A stretch of 64,000 nucleotides of DNA, from contig NZ_CP084561.1 of assembly GCF_021789315.1 (NCBI RefSeq), forward strand, positions 1,426,001-1,490,000. Reading direction: 5' to 3'. The notes under the pieces are model-generated. The model saw nothing but the letters and a program-made list of their open reading frames with translations, did not search any database and was not told the DNA's origin. The DNA is from Arthrobacter sp. FW305-BF8 (GTDB lineage: Bacteria > Actinomycetota > Actinomycetes > Actinomycetales > Micrococcaceae). Below, in pieces: positions 39,864 to 47,116 of this stretch (position 1 is the first letter of the stretch; each line of letters starts with the position of its first letter). Made by a program: the position numbers and the translations under genes.

Positions 39864-39944
39864 GACTGAACAGATGGTCCTTGCGCAGGGTTGCGCAGGT
39901 GGTCTTTTCTGCCCTGGATGCGGGCAGAGCTGACCTGTTCAGTC
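39864..39944 (-). promoter_or_regulatory. stem-loop joining the end of the secreted-protein gene to the peptide ribosome binding site
   Basis: In minus-strand sense, GACTGAACAG (including the TGA of the upstream gene) pairs perfectly with CTGTTCAGTC, which is followed directly by AGGAGA and the peptide ATG. The loop contains two copies of CCTGCGCAA. The arrangement could couple translation of the two genes or act as an attenuator. Confidence 0.5.
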
Positions 39945-41093
39945 GGGGGAAGACCCCGGATCGACGGCTGGACTTGAGGGAAAGTGCTGGGCAGCATCAA
40001 ACACGCGGACGCCGGCAAACAGGGGCGTCCGGTTCCAATCTCCCGCCACTTCGGCGGCCTGGGCGCCAGAGCCTTCGGAGCCCGTGGAGGAGTTCCCCGG
40101 CGTTCCCTCGCTTACGGCAAACGATTGAAGATAGCCGTGGCCGGGCCGTGCGCCGAGGTGCAGTCTGTCGGCAGCGGGCTTGGCGCCGGCCAGTTCGCGT
40201 ACCTGCGGCGTAGTCATCTGAAGCTCGGCCAGCGAGAGGCCCGTGCCAGCGAGCGGCAGACCGGCGACGGTAGCGGGCAGGGCCTGGACTGCTGTTTCCA
40301 CCGATGTTGCCGGCCCTGCATTGTCCCCTGCCCTCAGAGCGGTGGTCTTCGGCCCGACTGCCGATGGCGAAGCTGCCTGTGGCGGCGCGGCAAGATCTGG
40401 CGCGTTCCCTCCGGAATGGGGAACCGGCGTGGTCGGCGTGACTCCCGGTACCGGGGCCACGGGTAGCTGCGGCGCCGGCAGTGAGGGAACTGGCACTGAA
40501 GGAACCGGCACTGAGGGAACTGGCACTGAGGGAACTGGCACTGAGGGAACCGGCAGCGAAGGGACCTGCACTGACGGGACTGTCACCGGAGGGAGCGGCA
40601 GCGAAGGAATGCCGGGCAAGGCAGGCGTTGCAGGCAGCCGTGGCACGGACGAAATGAAGTCTTCAGCGGCCGTTATCAGGCTGTCCGCCTTGCCGAGCAC
40701 GGGGGCCGTCGCGCTGGTTACTGAGGTGACCGTCGTCGATGCCCCGTTGACCGCGGCGCGCGCAGTGTCCGCTACGGTGCCGACGACACTCGATACGGGC
40801 TTGGTGACTGCAGCCGGGAGGCGGGGTGCCGCCGGCAGAGAAGGAACCACCGGCACTAGCTTGCGGGCCGGGGCAATCTGGGAGACGGGGGAAGCCAGCG
40901 GAGCAGACACTGCCGACTGCGCAATGGAAGCGACGGGAGCTGTGGCGAGGGAAGCGGGTCCCAACGAGTCGCTGTCCCCGGAGGCCGCGCCGGCGGATGC
41001 CGCGCCCCAGATGATCCAGGCCAAGGCGAGGAGAACGGGCAGCAGGAGGGCACGCGCGACCGCAGCCTTGTGAAGGCGCAAGCTGTTGCCCAT
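39939..41093 (-). CDS. secreted Pro/Val-repeat protein ending PGSSPD
   Basis: From ATG 41093 (GGGGGGTG upstream) the product has 384 residues. A signal peptide is clear (ARALLLPVLLALAWIIWGAA, cleavage near AGA). The body is low complexity, rich in Ala/Val/Pro, with repeats of PSVPV and PSLPV (about 170-205). The C-terminus is more ordered (RLHLGARPGHGYLQSFAVSE) and ends SPAVDPGSSPD. No enzymatic motif or wall-anchor motif is seen. The protein ends with the same PGSSPD tail as the protein encoded at 59975, which has similar composition; I regard the two as paralogues of unknown function. The peptide gene follows 88 bp later. Confidence 0.68.
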   Translation of the reverse strand: MGNSLRLHKAAVARALLLPVLLALAWIIWGAASAGAASGDSDSLGPASLATAPVASIAQSAVSAPLASPVSQIAPARKLVPVVPSLPAAPRLPAAVTKPVSSVVGTVADTARAAVNGASTTVTSVTSATAPVLGKADSLITAAEDFISSVPRLPATPALPGIPSLPLPPVTVPSVQVPSLPVPSVPVPSVPVPSVPVPSVPVPSLPAPQLPVAPVPGVTPTTPVPHSGGNAPDLAAPPQAASPSAVGPKTTALRAGDNAGPATSVETAVQALPATVAGLPLAGTGLSLAELQMTTPQVRELAGAKPAADRLHLGARPGHGYLQSFAVSEGTPGNSSTGSEGSGAQAAEVAGDWNRTPLFAGVRVFDAAQHFPSSPAVDPGSSPD

Positions 41094-41224
41094 TCGAATC
41101 ACCCCCCAGCGCAATGGGAGACCAGAATATGCCCGCCGGCCGGTTCCGTCCAGAGGAAAAAGTATCTTTTGCACGAGCGGGAGTGCTGAGCCGCAATAAA
41201 ATTGAAGCGGAAGGTGCATGCGGG

Positions 41225-41407
41225 ATGTCTGGATCCATCGTCGTCGTCCTTGTGCTGCTGGCCGCAATTGCCGCAGTGGCCATTGCGGCAACAGTGCTGG
41301 CCGTGCTGCGCGACGGGCGCGGCGAAGTGCGAAGCGAACCGGCTGAGGAGCCGTGGACTGCCGGATACCTGCCCAGCGAGCCCTACGCCCGGATTCGCTT
41401 TAAATAG
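41225..41407 (+). CDS. small single-pass membrane protein, 60 aa
   Basis: From ATG 41225 the product is MSGSIVVVLVLLAAIAAVAI followed by AATVLAVLRDGRGEVRSEPAEE, so one N-terminal membrane helix and a short charged cytoplasmic tail ending EPYARIRFK. A GGAAGG lies upstream. A longer in-frame start at 41114 would add a non-conserved 37 residues. The function is not known; it is divergent from the secreted Pro-repeat protein and precedes the ZIP-type gene by 52 bp. Small size gives limited support, but the membrane helix and codon use look genuine. Confidence 0.55.
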   Translation: MSGSIVVVLVLLAAIAAVAIAATVLAVLRDGRGEVRSEPAEEPWTAGYLPSEPYARIRFK

Positions 41408-41447
41408 CCGTCACCGCTGGGTCGTTCCTGGCAAGTGACCCCGATCC

Positions 41448-41453
41448 TATACT
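41448..41453 (+). promoter_or_regulatory. -10 element for a probable leaderless transcript
   Basis: TATACT lies 7 bp before the GTG start at 41460, so transcription would begin at or next to the start codon. No Shine-Dalgarno is seen. Leaderless mRNAs are common in actinobacteria. The -35 (TTCCTG at 41425) is a weak match. Confidence 0.45.
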
Positions 41454-41459
41454 GACGGT

Positions 41460-42251
41460 GTGGGAACCTCCCTGCTGTTCGGCGTGGTGGCTTCAAGTGC
41501 CCTTGTTATGGGTGCCCTTATTGGTGTCCGCTTTGAGCTGCCGAAACGGCTGCTGGCGATTTTGCTCTCGTTCGCCGCCGGCGCACTCATCACGGCCCTG
41601 ACCTTCGAGCTGTTTGAGGACGCTTACCAGCGAGGCGGCATTGTGCGGGCAGGGCTCGGCCTGCTGGTTGGCGCAGTGGTTTTCACCGCCCTGAGCGCTC
41701 TGCTTGACCGGTGGGCGCAGCCGGGGTCCAAATCAGTGCCTGCGGGTGAATTCCGCGGCAGCGCGAAGTTGGACACCGATGCGGCCGCCGAAGAGAAGGC
41801 CCCCGCCTCCACATTCACCCGAGGTGCAGCGGGCATGGCCCTGCTGGCCGCCGTGACCCTGGATGGTGTGCCGGAGAATATCGCCCTGGGCGTCTCGCTG
41901 GGGGAGGGGACAGGGGGGTTGGCGCTCCTGGCCGCGATCTTCGTGTCCAATTTGCCGGAGGCGCTAGTGGGCGCCGCGTCCATGCGCAGCCAAGGCCGTA
42001 CCGGTGGGGCGATCATGGCACTGTGGACCATCTGCGCCGTGCTGCTCGTGGCAGCCGTAGTCCTTGGTGCAGGCCCGCTGTCCGGGGCGGACCCGGAAAC
42101 CATCTCGCTGCCCTTGGCCTTTGCAGCCGGCGCCGTTATTGCTTCCCTCGCGGACACCCTGATGCCGGAAGCCTTCGAACACGGCGGCCCAGCGGTGGCA
42201 CTCAGCACAGCGGCCGGGTTTGTGCTCTCCTTCGTGCTGTCCCTTGCTTGA
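41460..42251 (+). CDS. ZIP-type metal transporter homologue (paralogue of the 11243 gene)
   Basis: The GTG at 41460 gives 263 residues with about eight membrane segments. The helix IV/V pair reads VTLDGVPENIALGV and FVSNLPEALVGAAS, the same replacement of the ZIP histidines seen in the gene at 11243, and both end with an ADT(L/M)(M/I)PEAFE(E/H) segment. The two are clear paralogues. They may form a distinct clade with altered metal ligands; export, import and substrate cannot be told from sequence. A TATACT box just before the start suggests leaderless translation. Confidence 0.78.
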   Translation: MGTSLLFGVVASSALVMGALIGVRFELPKRLLAILLSFAAGALITALTFELFEDAYQRGGIVRAGLGLLVGAVVFTALSALLDRWAQPGSKSVPAGEFRGSAKLDTDAAAEEKAPASTFTRGAAGMALLAAVTLDGVPENIALGVSLGEGTGGLALLAAIFVSNLPEALVGAASMRSQGRTGGAIMALWTICAVLLVAAVVLGAGPLSGADPETISLPLAFAAGAVIASLADTLMPEAFEHGGPAVALSTAAGFVLSFVLSLA

Positions 42252-42436
42252 CTCCAGGATGCCTGACGCCCCAAACCGGCATGACCCTCGGTTGTGAGGC
42301 ATGCGTCCTGCCGGACACAAAGTTGGTGCAGCCGCCCACGACTCTGCGTGGCCGCCTGCACCAACCGGTAGTACGAATACTCAGATTAGATATCTACTCA
42401 TTCGCGGCTCCTAGTTCCCGGCGTTCGCGGTCCGGG

Positions 42437-42898
42437 CTATCTCCTGTCCTCGACCGAATGCCGTGAAAACATCCAGCCGCAGGCAATCATCAGCACGCCA
42501 AGCACCATGTGCGTCCAGTTGTCCGGCGTATTCAGCGACAGGAAGTTGGCCGCCGAGTCTACTCCGACACTGAGCCCGTAAATGCTGAGGACGATGTACA
42601 GCGCACCGGCGCCCATGAGGAACCTGCGCGCGCCCATTTCGCTCCGGGACATGGCCCAGCCGGTTGCGCCGATAACCAGCTGCACGATGTTGAGCAGCAT
42701 GGATACCTGGAACAAGCCGAGGAACATGGCGTGCGAATCAGGCCCAAGGAACATCAGTTCGCCATAACGTGCGGTGATGCCCGGGATGAACCCCAGCACA
42801 CCGACCACCATCAAGACAATACCTACACCCATGCCAGCGTTCTGGACGTCAGTCCTGCCAAAGTGAACGCCGTGTGCATGTGGGGATGCGGTAGTCAT
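42437..42898 (-). CDS. DUF4383 membrane protein
   Basis: From ATG 42898 (GGAGGCAG upstream, 5 nt spacing) the product has 153 residues with four membrane helices: VGIVLMVVGVLGFIPGI, FQVSMLLNIVQLVIGATG, FLMGAGALYIVLSIYGLSVG and HMVLGVLMIACGWMFS. The His/Thr-rich N-terminus and the LGLFQVSMLLNIVQL helix match DUF4383, an uncharacterised actinobacterial family. The ATG 12 bp earlier at 42910 would bury the ribosome binding site. The 185 bp before the ZIP stop contain no gene. Confidence 0.82.
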   Translation of the reverse strand: MTTASPHAHGVHFGRTDVQNAGMGVGIVLMVVGVLGFIPGITARYGELMFLGPDSHAMFLGLFQVSMLLNIVQLVIGATGWAMSRSEMGARRFLMGAGALYIVLSIYGLSVGVDSAANFLSLNTPDNWTHMVLGVLMIACGWMFSRHSVEDRR

Positions 42899-43061
42899 TT
42901 CTGCCTCCAACCACTGAATGCGGACAAGCTAATTTTACGTCCGGCCTTCTGAAAAAGCGCTCACAGTTGAGCTTGCCCGTACTGGCGCCAGCGCAGCCCC
43001 GTCCGACTTCTCGCGCTGCCCCGCCTGTCGAAAACCGGCGGGCCGGGCCACGCATGGCACG

Positions 43062-44390
43062 ATGGAGGCGATGAAACTGCGTGCTGACCAGACCGGAGAC
43101 CGTGGCCTTCCCATGCCCCTGTGGCTGCAGGGCGGGCTCGAGTCCGCGCAGGCGGCGATGATTTCCGCACTGCTGGTCATCGCACCCATCGTTGCGGTGT
43201 GGGCCACCTCGGGTTTCGGAAGCAGCGGCCTCGATGCGTTGGCGCGGCTCGCCGGCCAGGCTTGGCTGGTCATCCACGGGGTGCCCCTCTACCTCACCGC
43301 GGTGGGCGAGGGCGCTGCCGCCAGGGCCGAGACCGGCACACTGTCGCTGCTTCCGCTGGGCCTGACCCTCATCCCGTTCCTGCTGGCCTGGCGGGCAGGC
43401 AGGCGCCTTGCCCGGGCGTCGTACACGGACCAGCTGTGGCAGGCGCTGCTTGGCTCGTGGCTGGTCTATGCGGGTTTTGGCATCGCCACCGGGTTCATCT
43501 GCCGGACCGAGGACGTTGAGGTCTTCCTGTGGTGGGCCGGGCTGCTGCCGCTGGTTCCGTTCGGCCTCGGCATGGTCATCGGCGCCCGGCGGGAGGCCGG
43601 TTCGTGGAGCCGCCTGATCGGCGTCGACGCCGTGGACTGGATCGCCCGCACCAGCCAGCATTCGCGGTGGGCGGGTTCGTATCTGGCTTCGGCCGCCAAG
43701 GCCGGCTTCGTGGCTGTTATCGCCGCGCTCGCCATTTCCTCGTCGCTGCTGGCCGTGGATCTTTTCATCCACTGGAACCTTGTGGTGGCGGTTTATGAAG
43801 GGCTCGACGCCGGGCCCGTCGGAGGCGCGGCCCTCACGATTGCGCAGCTCGGTTTCCTGCCGAACCTGGCAGTGTTCGCACTCGCGTGGCTGAGCGGCTC
43901 TGGTTTCGCGCTGGGAGCCGGCTCGCAGGTGGGTCCGCTGGGGACCGCCGTCGGACCGCTGCCCACCATCCCCGTTTTTGCTGCCATCCCTTCGGGCCCA
44001 CTCGACTTCGGACCGGTGGCGCTGGTGGTTCCGGTGCTCGCCGGGGTCCTGGCCGGCTGGTGGTTCCTTCGCGAAGGGGAAAATCACTTCGACGAGTGGC
44101 TGTCCATCAAGCTGCACGTCCGCTGGCTGACCGCCGCGGCGTCCACGCTGTTCCTGGCCCTCATCGTCGGGGCTGCTGCCGGCGTTCTGGCAGCGGCCCT
44201 TGCCTGGCTTGCGCGCGGCTCGGCCGGCATCGGCCGCCTCACGGACATCGGTCCGGACCCACTGCAGACGGCAGTCTGGCTGGCGGCGGAAGTCGGCATC
44301 GGCGTCGTAATTGGGTACGCGGCGGGACCGTGGCTGGAACGCCGGCAACTGCGGGACGCCGAGCAGGGGACTGCACCCAACAGCAAATAG
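43062..44390 (+). CDS. DUF6350 (PerM-like) polytopic membrane protein
   Basis: The 442-residue product has about ten hydrophobic segments starting SAQAAMISALLVIAPIVAVW. Conserved-looking stretches include PLGLTLIPFLLAWRAGRRLA, SSLLAVDLFIHWNLVVAVYE and GFLPNLAVFALAWLSGSGFA. The order matches the DUF6350 family, represented by mycobacterial PerM, which is linked to cell division and persistence. In many actinobacteria the gene directly precedes purN, as here (with one small membrane-protein gene between on the other strand). The start may be ATG 43062 or 43071; neither has a strong ribosome binding site. Confidence 0.85.
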   Translation: MEAMKLRADQTGDRGLPMPLWLQGGLESAQAAMISALLVIAPIVAVWATSGFGSSGLDALARLAGQAWLVIHGVPLYLTAVGEGAAARAETGTLSLLPLGLTLIPFLLAWRAGRRLARASYTDQLWQALLGSWLVYAGFGIATGFICRTEDVEVFLWWAGLLPLVPFGLGMVIGARREAGSWSRLIGVDAVDWIARTSQHSRWAGSYLASAAKAGFVAVIAALAISSSLLAVDLFIHWNLVVAVYEGLDAGPVGGAALTIAQLGFLPNLAVFALAWLSGSGFALGAGSQVGPLGTAVGPLPTIPVFAAIPSGPLDFGPVALVVPVLAGVLAGWWFLREGENHFDEWLSIKLHVRWLTAAASTLFLALIVGAAAGVLAAALAWLARGSAGIGRLTDIGPDPLQTAVWLAAEVGIGVVIGYAAGPWLERRQLRDAEQGTAPNSK

Positions 44391-44419
44391 CCCGCCGGGC
44401 GGACCGGTGGCTCGCGGAG

Positions 44420-44863
44420 TTAGCGGACGGGCTGCTGAAGCGGTCCGGGCAATGAGTTCTCCAGCTGGACCCGGCACTCGGTGCTTGCCTTGCTGGTCAG
44501 CGCCTGACGGGAGCACTGCTGGAAGTCGCGGACCTGGTTGAAGAACAGTGCCGAGGTCAGGACCAGGAGCACCAGCACAGCCGAAACCACCAGGCCGGAG
44601 ATCGTGCCGAACAGCACCAGTTTGGATTCCCTGAGGCGGATGGCCCGGATGAGCACGATGATCCCCAGCGCGATGCCCGCCGCCGTCAGAAGGGCCGTGA
44701 GCCAGAGGTAGGCGATGTCCAACTGAAACACGAAGAAGGCGCCCAGCACGGCCACAATGAACATGCGGAACAGCGTGTGCGTCTTCTGGAGCGAGGCCTT
44801 GGCGTCCTCGCTGAGCGGACGCGCGGTCCGCTGCGGCCCCTGGGGGCCCGGAGTGGGGTTCAT
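44420..44863 (-). CDS. hypothetical membrane protein, 147 aa
   Basis: A Pro/Gly-rich start (MNPTPGPQGPQRTARP) is followed by about three hydrophobic helices (FIVAVLGAFFVFQLDIAYLW, LTALLTAAGIALGIIVLIRA, SGLVVSAVLVLLVLTSALFF) and an extracytoplasmic C-terminal segment with two Cys (QQCSRQALTSKASTECRVQL) that could form a disulfide. The family is not recognised beyond general actinobacterial resemblance. It is convergent with DUF6350 (30 bp between stops) and divergent from purN. Codon use is typical, so the gene is credible. Confidence 0.75.
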   Translation of the reverse strand: MNPTPGPQGPQRTARPLSEDAKASLQKTHTLFRMFIVAVLGAFFVFQLDIAYLWLTALLTAAGIALGIIVLIRAIRLRESKLVLFGTISGLVVSAVLVLLVLTSALFFNQVRDFQQCSRQALTSKASTECRVQLENSLPGPLQQPVR

Positions 44864-44902
44864 GTTTTCCAGCCTACGCGAGCAGCCGCCTAAGCTTGAG
44901 CA

Positions 44903-45487
44903 ATGCGCATAGTAGTCCTCGTCTCCGGAACCGGTTCCAACCTCCAGGCCGTCATCGACGCCGTTCAGGCCGGAGACCTGGATATTGAGATCGCCGCGGT
45001 GGGCGCGGACCGCGCGGGAACCTACGGCGTGGAGCGCTCTGTTGCTGCCGGGATCGAAACGTTCGTAGTGGATTTCAAGGCCTACACGGACCGCTCGGAG
45101 TGGAATGCTGCACTGACGGAAGCCGTGGCCGCGTACCAGCCGGACGTGGTGGTGTCGTCAGGCTTCATGCGGATCGTGAGCCCCGAGTTCATCGACGCCT
45201 TCGACGGAAAATACCTCAACACGCACCCCGCCCTGCTGCCGTCCTTCCCCGGCGCCCACGGTGTCCGCGACGCCATGGCCTACGGCGTGAAGGTCACCGG
45301 CTGTACCGTGCACTGGGCCGACGCCGGCGTGGACACCGGGCCCATCATCGCGCAGGAGGCGGTGGCCATCGAGGACTACGACACCGAGGACACCCTGCAC
45401 GAGCGGATCAAGGTGGTGGAGCGCCGGCTCTTGGTCTCTACCCTCGCGTCCCTTGCGGCAAAGCACGCCGCCGCGCGCACCATCTAA
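44903..45487 (+). CDS. purN: phosphoribosylglycinamide formyltransferase
   Basis: The 194-residue enzyme catalyses the third step of purine synthesis, moving a formyl group from 10-formyltetrahydrofolate to GAR. It starts MRIVVLVSGTGSNLQAVIDA, the N-terminal strand-loop of the formyltransferase fold. The catalytic residues are in place: Asn106 and His108 (LNTHPALLPSFPG) and Asp144 (WADAGVDTGPII). No clear ribosome binding site is seen; TAAGCT 8 nt before the ATG could be a -10 element for a leaderless transcript. The stop is followed immediately by a long hairpin. purH lies 1.6 kb further with an MFS gene between. Confidence 0.95.
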   Translation: MRIVVLVSGTGSNLQAVIDAVQAGDLDIEIAAVGADRAGTYGVERSVAAGIETFVVDFKAYTDRSEWNAALTEAVAAYQPDVVVSSGFMRIVSPEFIDAFDGKYLNTHPALLPSFPGAHGVRDAMAYGVKVTGCTVHWADAGVDTGPIIAQEAVAIEDYDTEDTLHERIKVVERRLLVSTLASLAAKHAAARTI

Positions 45488-45535
45488 GTAGCAGCAGAGG
45501 GCGTTCCCAAGGCTGGGAGCGCCCTCTGCTGCTAC
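45488..45535. terminator. 22-bp bidirectional hairpin after purN
   Basis: The repeat starts GTAGCAGCAGAGGGCG at the base after the purN stop and closes with CGCCCTCTGCTGCTAC at 45535; total stem 22 bp with one mismatch and a 4-nt AGGC loop. The convergent MFS gene ends 25 bp further, so both genes can use it. Confidence 0.85.
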
Positions 45536-45559
45536 TCAGTTGGGCGGAAGGGGAGGCAC

Positions 45560-46912
45560 CTACTCGAGGCGGCGCTGCCTGGTTTCGGGGGAGAAGAACG
45601 CCATCCACAGCACCGACAGGACCACTAGGCCGCCGGCGAGGGCAAACGATGTGGCCAGACCCAGCTGCGGCCAGAAGTAGTTCGCAAAAATGAGCGGGCC
45701 GAAGCCTGCGCCCAGCCGCGAGAACGTGGACGCCCAGCCGAAGCCGCTGCCGCGCAGCTCCGTGGGGTACAGCTCGGACACGTAGGCATAAAGCACCGGG
45801 ATGGCCACCTGCACCACGAACCCGAACACCAGCAGCCAGAACACGGCAGCCGTGGGCACATCCACCACGAACGCCACCACCACCAGGACCAGCGCGGACA
45901 GCGGTCCGGTAACAGCCAGCAGCCACTTGCGGCCCACCCGTTCCACGAGCAGCGCTGCCGCAATCACGCCCAGGAGCCCGACGGCGGCCATCCCCGCCGT
46001 CGTCAGGAACGCCTTGTACTCGGCGAACCCGGCGCCGATCAGGATCCGCGGCATCCAGGTCAGGGACAGGTAGTAGACCAGCAGGATGCTCATGAACAGC
46101 GCCCAGGCGGCGGTGGTGATCTTCCAGTTGAACTGCCAGACCCCGCGCAGTTGCTGCCACGCGCTGCCGGCGGAAAACCGCGGGACGGCCTGCGGCTCGG
46201 GCAGGCTGTACGCCCGGGCCTCGGCGCCGGTGGCCTCGACCAGGCCGTCAATCACCCGGGCGGCTTCCTCGCGGCGTCCCTTGCGGATCAGGAACAGCGG
46301 CGACTCGGGAACGCTGCGCCGCACCCAGAACACCAGCAGGGCAGGCAGCACCATGACGAGCATGGTCAGGCGCCAGTCGGCAAAAGCGGCGACGAGCCAG
46401 GCGGACACGAAGCCGCAGAGCGCGGCACCCACGGGCCACCAGCCGTCCATCGCGGTGAGCACCCGGCCGCGCTGCCTGCGGGGCGTGAACTCGCCCACCA
46501 GCGCGTAGTCCACGGGAATGCAGCCGCCCAGGCCGAACCCGGCCATGAAGCGGAACACGCAGAACCAGAGGAAGTCAGGGGAGAAGGCGCCGAGGACCGT
46601 GAAGAGCGAGAAGATCAGCAGCGTGGCCGTGAAGGCCTTCCTGCGCCCGATGGTGTCGGCGATGGTGCCCCAGATGAAGGCACCCAGGGCCATCCCGATC
46701 AGGTTGGCCGTGCCGATCCAGCCGGCCTCGCCCGGGGTGAGACTCCAATGGGTGGACAGCAGCGGGATGAGAATGCCGTTCAGGGTGACGTCCCAGGCAT
46801 CGAACATGAACCCCAGGCCGCCGATCACAAAGATCCGGCCCTGCACTTTCCAGCGCCACGGCAGTTCCTGGACTACCTGCTCGCCACTGGGCACAGCGGT
46901 GTAAATATTCAT
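45560..46912 (-). CDS. MFS transporter, sugar/aromatic-acid porter type
   Basis: ATG 46912 with AGGAGG 8 nt upstream gives 450 residues and 12 membrane helices. MFS hallmarks are visible: the helix 2-3 loop GTIADTIGRRKAF (GxxxDRxGRR-like), the VDYALVGEFTPRRQRGR motif of the sugar-porter and SV2-like branch, and SELYPTELRGSGFG in the second half. A metabolite:H+ symporter for an organic acid or sugar is likely; the substrate cannot be named. It lies in reverse orientation between purN and purH, an uncommon interruption. The open frame continues upstream on the minus strand through purH but has no start site there. Confidence 0.87.
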   Translation of the reverse strand: MNIYTAVPSGEQVVQELPWRWKVQGRIFVIGGLGFMFDAWDVTLNGILIPLLSTHWSLTPGEAGWIGTANLIGMALGAFIWGTIADTIGRRKAFTATLLIFSLFTVLGAFSPDFLWFCVFRFMAGFGLGGCIPVDYALVGEFTPRRQRGRVLTAMDGWWPVGAALCGFVSAWLVAAFADWRLTMLVMVLPALLVFWVRRSVPESPLFLIRKGRREEAARVIDGLVEATGAEARAYSLPEPQAVPRFSAGSAWQQLRGVWQFNWKITTAAWALFMSILLVYYLSLTWMPRILIGAGFAEYKAFLTTAGMAAVGLLGVIAAALLVERVGRKWLLAVTGPLSALVLVVVAFVVDVPTAAVFWLLVFGFVVQVAIPVLYAYVSELYPTELRGSGFGWASTFSRLGAGFGPLIFANYFWPQLGLATSFALAGGLVVLSVLWMAFFSPETRQRRLE

Positions 46913-47116
46913 CTCGGCCTCCTGCTTAAACCTTACGTTGCGGAACGCCCCGAGGCGGCGGACCGGGAACGCCCGGAAGGACCGGACACCCACGCGGGGA
47001 GCGGCCCGGCCTTCACACTGCGTCCGCCAGCAGGAGGGGGTCCGCCGACACGATAAACTGGGCCGTATCCCCACCAACCGCGGCACATCCACCGCGAGAT
47101 AAAGACGGAGACTTTT

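Noticed and set aside
40243..41073. 276-aa plus-strand frame opposite the Pro-repeat secreted protein
   Set aside because: Low-complexity GTEGTGTEG-type translation from repeats; the minus-strand frame has signal peptide and ribosome binding site.
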